Source of the DNA: Gammaproteobacteria bacterium
GTDB taxonomy: Bacteria > Pseudomonadota > Gammaproteobacteria > J044
Direction: 5' to 3'
NCBI GenBank assembly: GCA_026995955.1
Contig: JALWNJ010000112.1
Location: forward strand, 1-6,303
Length of the DNA stretch: 6,303 bases
In this document: positions 1 to 6,303 of the stretch, piece by piece
How the letters are laid out: each line of letters opens with the position of its first letter
Position numbering within the stretch: the first letter of the stretch is position 1
Notes under the pieces: generated by a model
Told to the model about the DNA's origin: nothing
Database searches by the model: none
Seen by the model: only the letters and a program-made list of their open reading frames with translations
Position numbers and translations under genes: made by a program

Positions 1-20
1 GGCTTGGGGGGTGGGGCGGC

Positions 21-977
21 TCATGGCGACGGCACCTGCTTGGCCTTGTCGAGCAGGGTGGCGGGGATGTCGATGTCATTGGTCCGCATGAGCGCCGGAT
101 TGGTCCACACATCCCATTCGCGATTGGCGATGACCGCGATGTCGGCGGGTTGCAGCCGTCCCTGGAGCAGGGTGGCGGCGGTGAGCCCGGCCCAGCGGCC
201 CTGTTCCGAGGCCAGCTTGACCAGCCCGTAGTGCGCCAGGGGCATGATCCAGCGATAGACGGTGACGACCAGGCGCTTGTTGTGTCGCCGCACCTGCCGT
301 GCCGCGGCCTCGGCCTGCCAGCCCCGGATGCCGCTGGAGCTGCCGAGGATGATGAAATCGTAGTCCTGTCCGGCGGCAAGCGCGGCCTTCCATTCCGACA
401 GGTCATGGACCAGGCGGCCATCCACCTGGATGCCGAGCTGACTGCCCACCCGCTGGTGCCGTTCGAGGTCCTTGCGGCCGGTGAGATTGTCGGTGTCGAT
501 GTACAGCGCCTGCCGCGCAGGGCGCACGATGCGCTTGACCTGACGGAACAGGGGACGGATGGGGGCCACCTCGATCATGCCGGTGGTGTTGCGGTAGGGC
601 AGGCCGTATTCGGCCATCGACCAGTTGAGGCCGCAGAATACCACCGGGATGTCGCTGTCGCGCAGCCAGGGCTGCACCACCCAGCGGATGCTGTTGTCGT
701 CCGAGGCGATGATGAGATCGGGCTGCCAGTCCTTCACTACCTGCATGATGGCACGGGCGCGCCGTTTCAGAAAGGAGGGCTCGGGATGGTGCTTGCTGTC
801 GAGCTGTTCCTCGCGCAGCGTGCAGAGGCCTTCCAGCTCGGCCTGCAGGGCCTTGCGAATGCCGTCCGACCACGCATAGCCGGTATGGTAGGAATTGATG
901 TACAGGCAGCGTTTTTGCGGCGCAGAGACGGCGATCTGGGCGAGCAGACTGAACAGGATGATGGCGAGGCTGCGCAT
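21..977 (-). CDS. ABC-type substrate-binding protein, exported (PF04392/COG2984-like)
   Basis: A 318-residue protein. Residues 1-19 form a signal peptide: one Arg, then a Leu/Ile/Ala-rich core ending in AVSA. The Pro at the next position makes the exact cleavage site uncertain, but a periplasmic location is likely. The mature protein opens with CLYINSYHTGYAWSDGI (about residues 24-40), the typical opening of the uncharacterised ABC substrate-binding family that is often found beside, or fused to, sensor kinases and diguanylate cyclases. A two-lobed Rossmann-like binding fold follows, with strands such as LIIASDDNS, PVVFCGLNWS and FIILGSSSG. The start is supported by AAGGAG at 983-988, five bases upstream. 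No permease or ATPase is visible here, so a role as a sensory binding protein is as likely as transport. The ligand is unknown. The gene lies 106 bases after the sigma-54 activator on the same strand. Confidence 0.8.
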   Translation of the reverse strand: MRSLAIILFSLLAQIAVSAPQKRCLYINSYHTGYAWSDGIRKALQAELEGLCTLREEQLDSKHHPEPSFLKRRARAIMQVVKDWQPDLIIASDDNSIRWVVQPWLRDSDIPVVFCGLNWSMAEYGLPYRNTTGMIEVAPIRPLFRQVKRIVRPARQALYIDTDNLTGRKDLERHQRVGSQLGIQVDGRLVHDLSEWKAALAAGQDYDFIILGSSSGIRGWQAEAAARQVRRHNKRLVVTVYRWIMPLAHYGLVKLASEQGRWAGLTAATLLQGRLQPADIAVIANREWDVWTNPALMRTNDIDIPATLLDKAKQVPSP

Positions 978-1025
978 CCGAACTCCTTATCCGGCCATTG
1001 CCGCTCTTCCGGCGGCTGATACCGG

Positions 1026-1055
1026 AGCATAAGGGATGGGCGGCAATGATGCCAA
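1026..1055 (-). promoter_or_regulatory. Candidate promoter before the substrate-binding protein gene
   Basis: On the minus strand TTGGCA (1050-1055) and TATGCT (1026-1031) are separated by 18 bases, a plausible sigma-70 promoter with 5/6 and 4/6 matches. The same TTGGCA also fits the -24 half of a sigma-54 promoter: GG at 1053-1052, then exactly ten bases, then GC at 1041-1040. Its -12 half (CCGC rather than TTGC) is poor. Since the preceding gene is a sigma-54 activator, both readings deserve mention. The sequence alone favours the sigma-70 reading slightly. Confidence 0.35.
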
Positions 1056-1083
1056 TTCGTACGATCCGGTCCGGTGCGGGAGT

Positions 1084-2028
<945 letters not shown>

Positions 2029-2036
2029 GGGGCTTG

Positions 2037-2041
2037 CCTCC
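2037..2041 (-). promoter_or_regulatory. Ribosome-binding site that decides the sigma-54 activator start
   Basis: Minus-strand GGAGG sits eight bases before the ATG at 2028. The other upstream in-frame ATGs (2043 and 2058) have no comparable site, so this fixes a 314-residue product. Confidence 0.75.
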
Positions 2042-2056
2042 ATCGAAGACCCGGTC

Positions 2057-2084
2057 ATTCTAGCAGTGCGTTGTGGTCCCGCAA
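2057..2084 (-). promoter_or_regulatory. Sigma-70 promoter of the sigma-54 activator gene
   Basis: On the minus strand TTGCGG (2079-2084) and TAGAAT (2057-2062) are 16 bases apart. A TGC precedes the -10 hexamer directly, giving an extended -10. Transcription would start near 2050, leaving a leader of about 22 bases that contains GGAGG. This implies that the activator is transcribed separately from the small-protein gene ending at 2135. Confidence 0.6.
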
Positions 2085-2134
2085 CCTGATCCAGAGCAAG
2101 TGTTCGGCAGTTGCCGTGCGGGTGGCCGGCCGAC

Positions 2135-2377
2135 TCAGGCGGCCCGGTTTGCCCGTCCGGAATCTTCCTCCAGCCGGCGAATCTGGGTGACCAGGCTGCG
2201 GATCTCGTCGTTGCCGAGCAGCTCGGCGCGGGACAGGACCTCCTCGCGATAGACCGGCTCCTGGATCATCAGCTGCAGTGCAGCCGAGAGGCCCATGTCG
2301 CCATGCAGGGCGTCCTGCAGGCGCAGCAGCAGGCGGTTCAGCTCGTGCCGCCTGCGGTGATGGTTTTCCTCTGGCAT
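2135..2377 (-). CDS. Small conserved-looking protein of unknown function (80 aa)
   Basis: I do not recognise this protein. It is 80 residues, charged and apparently all-helical: an Arg/His-rich start (HHRRRHELNRLL), then helices containing LLLRLQDAL, ALQLMIQEPVYREEVL and EIRSLVTQIRRLEED, with a short Arg-rich tail. There is no signal peptide, membrane segment or Cys cluster, so it is probably cytosolic. Strong G/C bias at third codon positions supports real coding. I prefer the ATG at 2377, preceded by AAGGA (2382-2386) and GGGAG (2388-2392). An ATG at 2410 overlaps the permease stop as ATGA and would add 11 residues through translational coupling, but it has no ribosome-binding site. It is the third gene after xth and the permease and is probably co-transcribed with them. 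Confidence 0.65.
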   Translation of the reverse strand: MPEENHHRRRHELNRLLLRLQDALHGDMGLSAALQLMIQEPVYREEVLSRAELLGNDEIRSLVTQIRRLEEDSGRANRAA

Positions 2378-2406
2378 CTCTTCCTTGCTCCCGTTTTGGG
2401 CGCGCA

Positions 2407-3852
2407 TCATACACGCCCGGAAGGGCCAGGTGAATGATCTGTGTCAGGGTCTGGTCGGGAAGCGCGCAGGCGGGCGTGCAGGCGCGGCAGCTGCAGGCTG
2501 AGCAGGATCGCGGGCAGGCCCAGCAGGCCGGCATAGAGGAAGAAAACGAAGTAGCCCTGGCTGTCCACCACCACGCCGGCGAAGCCACCGATGAGCTTGG
2601 CCAGCAGGGTCATCAGCGAGCTGAACAGGGCATACTGGGTGGCGGTGTAGGCAACGCTGGTCAGGCTCGACAGCCAGGCGATGAAGGCCGAGGTGGCGAT
2701 GCCGCCGCTCAGATTGTCGGCGCTGATGACGACGGTGAGCCACAGCAGGTCGTGCGGCATCAGGGCCAGGGTGGCGAACAGCAGGTTGGTGGCCGCCACC
2801 AGAACGGCGCCCAGCAGCAGCGGGCGGTGCAGCCCCAGGCGTGCCACCAGCACGCCCCCCAGCGCGGCCCCGAACAGGGTCATGCCAAAGCCGAACAGCT
2901 TGGACACGGCGGCGATCTCGCTCTTGCTGTAGCCCATGTCGAGGTAGAAGGGATTGGCCATCACGCCCATGGTGATGTCGGACAGCTTGTAGGTCGCCAC
3001 CAGCGCCAGGATCCACCAGGCGACATGCCCGTTGCGGCTGAAGAAGTCGACGAAGGGCGCGATCACGGCATCGACGAACCAGGCCGTGAGCAGCCGCGCG
3101 CGGCCCTTGAGGTCGAACAGCCCCAGCCGGCGTTCCAGGCGCTGCTCCAGCGCCCGCGCGGCGGCCTCGACGGACACCTGCGGTTCGCGCACCAGCAGGG
3201 TGGTGACGATGCCGATGCCCATCAGCGCGGCCATCACCCGATAGCTCGGCACCCAGCCGTAGAGATCGGCCAGCCACAGGGCCCCGGCCCCGGCCAGCAG
3301 CAGGGCTACGCGATAGCCGGCGACATAGGCCGCGGCCATGGCACCCTGCAGCCGCTCCGCCACCGCCTCGATGCGCCAGGCATCGATGACGATGTCCTGG
3401 GTGGCGGAGGCAAAGGCCACCGCCACAGCGAGCAGCGCCAGCAGGGCGGTCTGCGTCGCCGGGTTCACCAGCGTCATGGCGTACAGCCCGACAGCGATGC
3501 CGAGCTGGGCCAGCAGCATCCAGCTGCGGCGACGGCCCAGCAGGCGCGTCAGCAGCGGCAGCGGCAGGCGGTCGATCACCGGCGCCCACAGCACCTTGAT
3601 GGAGTAGGTCACCCCCACCCAGCTGAAGAAGCCGATCACGGTGCGGGTCACGCCGGCATCGTGCAGCCAGGCCGACAGGGTGGAGAAGACCAGCAGGAAG
3701 GGCAGCCCGGAGGACAGGCCCAGCAGCGCCATGGCCAGCACCTCGGGTCGGGTGTAGATGCGCCAGCCCCGGGGCTGGTTGCCCTCCACGCCCGTTCCGG
3801 CGACCGATGGGGCCGGCGTGGACGAGGAAGCTGGGCCGGGCTCCCGGGACAT
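2407..3852 (-). CDS. ampG: AmpG-family MFS permease (probable muropeptide transporter)
   Basis: A 481-residue inner-membrane protein, close to the 491 of E. coli AmpG. A Pro/Ser-rich cytosolic leader of about 35 residues precedes many hydrophobic segments. AmpG-type signatures are SSGLPFLLVFSTLSAWL (47-63), IGFFSWVGVTYSIKVLWAPVIDR (73-95), the basic loop GRRRSW (106-111) and ATQDIVIDAWRIE (150-162). These resemble SGLP, IGFF, KFLWSPLMDR, GRRRGW and SASQDIVFDAWK of AmpG. AmpG imports GlcNAc-anhydroMurNAc-peptides from the periplasm for cell-wall recycling, which also influences AmpC beta-lactamase induction. Distant AmpG-like permeases may carry other substrates, so the substrate is inference. 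The start lies 3 bases after the xth stop with only a weak ribosome-binding site, implying translational coupling. The stop overlaps the upstream candidate start of the next gene. Confidence 0.85.
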   Translation of the reverse strand: MSREPGPASSSTPAPSVAGTGVEGNQPRGWRIYTRPEVLAMALLGLSSGLPFLLVFSTLSAWLHDAGVTRTVIGFFSWVGVTYSIKVLWAPVIDRLPLPLLTRLLGRRRSWMLLAQLGIAVGLYAMTLVNPATQTALLALLAVAVAFASATQDIVIDAWRIEAVAERLQGAMAAAYVAGYRVALLLAGAGALWLADLYGWVPSYRVMAALMGIGIVTTLLVREPQVSVEAAARALEQRLERRLGLFDLKGRARLLTAWFVDAVIAPFVDFFSRNGHVAWWILALVATYKLSDITMGVMANPFYLDMGYSKSEIAAVSKLFGFGMTLFGAALGGVLVARLGLHRPLLLGAVLVAATNLLFATLALMPHDLLWLTVVISADNLSGGIATSAFIAWLSSLTSVAYTATQYALFSSLMTLLAKLIGGFAGVVVDSQGYFVFFLYAGLLGLPAILLSLQLPRLHARLRASRPDPDTDHSPGPSGRV

Positions 3853-3855
3853 GGC

Positions 3856-4632
3856 TCAGAGCTCGAGGTCGTAGTCGATGATCAGCGGGGCATGGTCGGA
3901 GAAGCGCTGTTCCCTGTAGATGGATACTGCCAGCACCCGGTCGCGCAGCTTCGGCGTGATGACCTGGTAGTCGATGCGCCAGCCCACGTTCTTCTCCCAG
4001 GCGCGGCCGCGGTTGGACCACCAGGTGTACTGATCCGGTTCCTGGTTGATCACGCGAAAGGCATCGACGAAGCCGGCAGGTCCGAACAGCTCGTCCATCC
4101 AGGCACGCTCGTGCGGCAGGAAGCCGGAGTTCTTCTGGTTCTGCTTCCAGTTCTTGAGGTCGATCTCCTTGTGGGCGATGTTCCAGTCGCCGCAGATGAT
4201 GTATTCGCGCCGCTTGCGCCGGAAGCCCTTCAGGATGGGCATGAAGCACTCGAGGAAGCGGTCCTTGGAGGCCTGGCGCTCGGGGCCGGCGGAACCCGAG
4301 GGCACGTACAGCGAGGCCACCGACAGGCCCCGGTAGCGCGCCTCCAGCCAGCGCCCCTCGCGGTCGTATTCGTCGCAGCCCATGTGGCTGCTGATCTCCT
4401 CCGGTTCCTTCCGGCAGTACAGCGCGGTGCCGGCGTAGCCCTTCTTCTCGGCGTCGTTGTAGAAGCAGTGGTAGCCCTCGGGCCAGAACACCGGATCCTC
4501 GAGCTGGTGCACCTGGGCCTTGGTCTCCTGGATGCAGACGAAGTCGGCGTTCTGCCCCGGCAGCCAGTCGAAAAAGCCCTTGCGGGCGGCGGCGCGGATG
4601 CCGTTGGCATTGAAGCTGATGACGCGCAGCAT
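3856..4632 (-). CDS. xthA: Exodeoxyribonuclease III / AP endonuclease, Crc-like lineage
   Basis: A 258-residue member of the exonuclease/endonuclease/phosphatase fold, predicted to cut DNA at abasic sites and degrade 3' ends in base excision repair. The catalytic set is intact: N8 (FNANGIR), E36 (IQETKA), Y109, D149 and N151 (GDWNIAH), D221 (WRIDYQ), and D246-H247 (FSDHAPLI). The length and the RRKRREYIICG, NSGFLPHERAWMDE and QYTWW segments resemble Pseudomonas Crc (259 residues), in which QETKA, GDWNIAH and SDHAPL are replaced. This protein should therefore be a real nuclease, not a catabolite-repression cofactor. The start at 4632 is supported by GGGGAG (4638-4643), five bases upstream. Open frame continues upstream, but only as low-complexity Arg/Pro/Ala shadow sequence. 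Confidence 0.95.
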   Translation of the reverse strand: MLRVISFNANGIRAAARKGFFDWLPGQNADFVCIQETKAQVHQLEDPVFWPEGYHCFYNDAEKKGYAGTALYCRKEPEEISSHMGCDEYDREGRWLEARYRGLSVASLYVPSGSAGPERQASKDRFLECFMPILKGFRRKRREYIICGDWNIAHKEIDLKNWKQNQKNSGFLPHERAWMDELFGPAGFVDAFRVINQEPDQYTWWSNRGRAWEKNVGWRIDYQVITPKLRDRVLAVSIYREQRFSDHAPLIIDYDLEL

Positions 4633-4660
4633 GCGGACTCCCCGGATGGACAAAGCGCAG

Positions 4661-4689
4661 ATTGTCCCCGCCCGCCGTGCCGAAGGCAA
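4661..4689 (-). promoter_or_regulatory. Sigma-70 promoter of xth
   Basis: On the minus strand TTGCCT (4684-4689) and GACAAT (4661-4666) are exactly 17 bases apart, with 4/6 matches each. Transcription would begin near 4654, giving a leader of about 22 bases that includes the xth ribosome-binding site. It would drive xth, the permease and the small gene. Confidence 0.55.
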
Positions 4690-4700
4690 ACCCGATCCCG

Positions 4701-4706
4701 TACAAT
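4701..4706 (+). promoter_or_regulatory. Candidate -10 element (TACAAT) for the plus-strand operon
   Basis: TACAAT matches the -10 consensus at 5 of 6 positions and ends six bases before the ATG at 4713. Initiation would fall at or next to that ATG, giving a leaderless or nearly leaderless transcript. The hexamer 17 bases upstream (TGCCGA, 4678-4683) is a poor -35, and its position overlaps the -35 of the divergent xth promoter, so the two may compete. Confidence 0.4.
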
Positions 4707-4712
4707 GGGGCC

Positions 4713-5318
4713 ATGACAGACACCATGAGACGCGGATGGATCGTGCTGCTGCTGTGCCTGTGCGCGCCCCGGCTGCCGGCCGAGGGACTGGAGCAGGCCC
4801 TGCAGCTGGTGGAGTCGGTACAGATGGCGCGCCTGGCCCGGCTGCAGCAACGCCTGCCGTTGCCGGTGCGGCCCTTCGCCAGCGACGGTTGCAGTGGCGG
4901 CATGTCGGCGGGCTGGTCGGTGTTCGCGCGGGGCCTGCCCGGTGCCCGCGAGCGGATCGGCGAAAAACCACCCTGGGAACCCTGCTGCGTGGCGCATGAC
5001 CGGGCCTACTGGCAGGGGCGCGGCGAGGACGGCTACCGGCGGCGGCTGGCGGCCGACCGCGCCTTGCGCCGGTGCGTGCTGGACACGGCGCGGCAGCAGG
5101 GCGACGAGTGGGCCGCGCGGCTTGGTCTGTCTGCGGACGAGATGCAACGCCTGATGCAGCAGGTGGCCGAGGCCATGTACCTGGCGGTGCGGCTCGGCGG
5201 CGGGCCCTGCACCGGTCTGCCCTGGCGCTGGGGACATGGCTGGCCGCCCTGTGGCGAGGTGGACGACGATCAGCACATGACGGATGGCCGAATGCCATCG
5301 CCAGAGGAGCAGACATGA
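4713..5318 (+). CDS. Exported phospholipase A2-like protein
   Basis: A 201-residue protein with a signal peptide (RR followed by WIVLLLCLC, ending LPA near residue 23), so periplasmic or secreted. The core reads DGCSGG (58-63), CCVAHDRAY (91-99) and ADRALRRCV (114-122). This matches the secreted phospholipase A2 pattern: CC-x2-HD-x2-Y gives His95 and the Asp96 calcium ligand, and D-x5-C gives Asp115 of the His/Asp dyad and Cys121. DGCSGG stands where the calcium loop should be, although the gap to the CC pair is longer than in venom or pancreatic enzymes. A helical N-terminal segment (24-50) and a tail with [16 protein letters not shown] flank the core. The predicted reaction, hydrolysis of an sn-2 fatty acyl ester, is inference from motif geometry. 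The start at 4713 is the best ATG before the signal peptide, though 4725 is possible, and neither has a clear ribosome-binding site. Confidence 0.7.
   Translation: MTDTMRRGWIVLLLCLCAPRLPAEGLEQALQLVESVQMARLARLQQRLPLPVRPFASDGCSGGMSAGWSVFARGLPGARERIGEKPPWEPCCVAHDRAYWQGRGEDGYRRRLAADRALRRCVLDTARQQGDEWAARLGLSADEMQRLMQQVAEAMYLAVRLGGGPCTGLPWRWGHGWPPCGEVDDDQHMTDGRMPSPEEQT
5303..5309 (+). promoter_or_regulatory. Ribosome-binding site of the SDR gene
   Basis: AGAGGAG lies within the last codons of the phospholipase-like gene, five bases before the ATG at 5315. It fixes the dehydrogenase start over the open frame that runs further upstream. Confidence 0.75.
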
Positions 5319-6142
5319 CCACACGCTATGCGGATCTGGAAGGGGCCCGGGTGCTCGTCACCGGCGCTTCCGGTGGACTGGGGGCGGCCATGGCCCGCGC
5401 CTTCGGCGCCCAGGGCGCGCGCGTCGTCGTGCACTACCGCACCCGTGCCGAGGGCGCGGCGCAGACCGCCGTGGCCGTGGCCGAGGCCGGCGGCGAGGCC
5501 GTCAAGCTGCATGCCGACCTGCGTTCCGAGGCCGCCATCGAGCGGCTGGTGGAGGCGGCCTGGGCGCAGTGGGACGGCCTCGATGTGGTGGTCAACAACG
5601 CCGGGGTGGTGCTCAAGGCCGCCATTCTCGATGCCGGCAGCCGCTGGTGGGACGAGGTGCTGGGCGTGAACCTGCGCGCCCCCTATCTGCTGTCGCGGCT
5701 GGTGGCGGCACGCATGATCGACGCCGGCATCCGCGGCACCATCCTGCACAACAGCAGCATCCATGCGCGCCGCAGCACCCAGTTCTTTTCTGCCTATGCC
5801 GCCTCCAAGGCGGCGCTGGAGATGCTGGCCAGCGTGCAGGCCCTGGAGTGGGCAGAGCACGGCATTCGCGTCAACTGCGTGGCTCCCGGCGTGGTGCCGG
5901 TGGAGCGTACCGCGCTGGCGCTGGCCGAGGCCGAGGCGGTGTGGCGCCCGCACATCCCGCTGGGCCGCTACGGCCGGCCGCAGGACATCGCCGAGCTGAC
6001 CCTGTTCCTCGCCTCGCAGGCCAGCGGCTGGACTACCGGGCAGTCGTTCGTGGCCGATGGTGGTATGCTTGCGCGCATCGACATGCCGCGCCGGCCCCGC
6101 CCGCCGCTGCCCCCCGAACCCGACCCCATCGAAGAGCCATGA
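5315..6142 (+). CDS. Short-chain dehydrogenase/reductase (classical SDR)
   Basis: A 275-residue cytosolic NAD(P)-dependent oxidoreductase with a Rossmann fold. The cofactor motif is TGASGGLG (16-23). Acidic-adenine site D68 lies in HADL, NNAG is at 94-97, and the catalytic tetrad is N119, S148, Y161 and K165 (YAASK). VNCVAPG (186-192) and [12 protein letters not shown] near the end are also typical. The second strand ends in VVVHYRTR with no Asp/Glu, and Arg at 42 and 44 suggests NADPH preference. The substrate cannot be inferred. FabG, glucose dehydrogenase and pteridine reductase-like enzymes all look alike at this level. After the usual SDR end there is an extra Pro/Arg-rich tail of about 22 residues ([14 protein letters not shown]). 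The start overlaps the preceding stop as ATGA, and the stop overlaps the pyrE start in the same way, implying coupled translation. Confidence 0.93.
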   Translation: MTTRYADLEGARVLVTGASGGLGAAMARAFGAQGARVVVHYRTRAEGAAQTAVAVAEAGGEAVKLHADLRSEAAIERLVEAAWAQWDGLDVVVNNAGVVLKAAILDAGSRWWDEVLGVNLRAPYLLSRLVAARMIDAGIRGTILHNSSIHARRSTQFFSAYAASKAALEMLASVQALEWAEHGIRVNCVAPGVVPVERTALALAEAEAVWRPHIPLGRYGRPQDIAELTLFLASQASGWTTGQSFVADGGMLARIDMPRRPRPPLPPEPDPIEEP

Positions 6143-6180
6143 AGGACTATCAGCGCGAGTTTCTCGAGTTTGCCATCCGT
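6139..6180 (+). pseudogene. pyrE: pyrE 5' fragment (orotate phosphoribosyltransferase), broken after codon 14
   Basis: The first 14 codons read [14 protein letters not shown], matching the PyrE N-terminus (E. coli MKPYQRQFIEFALS). PyrE transfers phosphoribose from PRPP to orotate in pyrimidine synthesis. After codon 14 the frame stays open to the window edge but encodes Arg/Pro/Ala-rich noise instead of the expected GEFTLKSGR region, because the sequence there is inverted pyrE. The start overlaps the SDR stop as ATGA. Whether this is a true pseudogene or a sequence artefact is open. The intact gene presumably exists in the organism. Confidence 0.8.
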
Positions 6181-6301
6181 CCTGGCCGTGCTGCTCGGCG
6201 AGCTGCACCGCGGTGGCGGAGACCAGCGGGATGCCCTTGTAGGCCGGGCCGAACAGCACATCGTACTCGAGGCCGGCGTCGAGGATGGTGCGGGCATAGT
6301 A
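6179..6301 (-). pseudogene. pyrE: Inverted internal fragment of pyrE
   Basis: Read on the minus strand from the right edge, 41 codons encode PyrE from [14 protein letters not shown] through [12 protein letters not shown] to [12 protein letters not shown]. This corresponds to about residues 52-92 of E. coli PyrE, including the family signature FGPAYKGIP. Beyond the Asp codon at 6181-6179 the frame runs into the reverse complement of the forward pyrE start, and similarity ends. The PRPP-binding motif (around residue 120 onwards) is absent. The fragment faces the 5' piece head-on, so one gene is represented in opposing orientations. Confidence 0.88.
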
Positions 6302-6303
6302 GC

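Noticed and set aside
2105..2116. Inverted repeat CGGCAGTTGCCG after the small-protein gene, considered as a terminator
   Set aside because: The stem is short, the loop is only two bases and no T-run follows on the minus strand, so I cannot support intrinsic termination.
2434..4716. A 760-codon plus-strand open frame opposite the permease and xth
   Set aside because: It is Gln/Gly/His/Ala-rich with no domain pattern and lies antisense to two clearly recognisable genes. Long antisense frames are expected at this G+C content.
2444..4903. An 819-codon minus-strand open frame over the permease and xth
   Set aside because: It is an Arg/Pro/Ala-rich out-of-frame shadow of the same two genes.
5072..5314. 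Upstream extension of the SDR frame giving 356 residues
   Set aside because: It overlaps the phospholipase-like gene in another frame and lacks SDR features. AGAGGAG marks the start at 5315.
4633..5322. Upstream extension of the xth frame giving 488 residues
   Set aside because: The added part is low-complexity Arg/Pro/Ala sequence antisense to the phospholipase-like gene. The ATG at 4632 has a good ribosome-binding site and promoter.
5270..6259. A 329-codon minus-strand open frame starting [11 protein letters not shown]
   Set aside because: Only its first 27 or so codons are meaningful, as the inverted pyrE fragment. The rest is antisense to the SDR.

Overview
The window is GC-rich (roughly two thirds G+C by eye) and densely coded, with intergenic gaps of about 110 bases or less. 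The protein set suggests a gammaproteobacterium of the Chromatiales/Pseudomonas side of the class. It carries an ExoIII homologue close to Pseudomonas Crc lying near pyrE, an AmpG-type permease and a sigma-54 activator. This placement is inference from protein resemblance and gene order; no search was run.

Layout. From about 4632 down to 21 all genes are on the minus strand. They are, in transcription order, an exodeoxyribonuclease III (xth), an AmpG-family major facilitator permease starting 3 bases later, an 80-residue unknown protein touching the permease stop, a stand-alone sigma-54 activator of PspF-like architecture with its own good sigma-70 promoter, and an exported ABC-type substrate-binding protein with a further promoter candidate. 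From 4713 to the right the genes are on the plus strand: an exported small protein carrying a complete phospholipase A2-like catalytic frame, a short-chain dehydrogenase/reductase, and the start of pyrE. The last two are each joined to the gene before by ATGA stop/start overlaps. The two directions diverge from an 80-base gap holding back-to-back promoters.

How the genes may work together. The minus-strand xth, permease and small protein look like one operon combining DNA repair, probable muropeptide recycling and an unknown function. The activator and binding protein form a second unit, perhaps a nutrient-responsive or signalling module whose other parts lie beyond position 1. The plus-strand genes look like one translationally coupled operon ending in pyrimidine synthesis.

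The most striking point is at the right edge. The first 14 codons of pyrE read forward, and then from about 6180 the sequence turns over and reads pyrE codons of about 92 back to 52 on the opposite strand. This is a fold-back junction inside a single gene. It is most simply an amplification or assembly chimera at a contig end, though a real local inversion cannot be excluded from the window alone. The most interesting biology is the phospholipase A2-like protein. I see no CRISPR array, insertion sequence, tRNA or rRNA.
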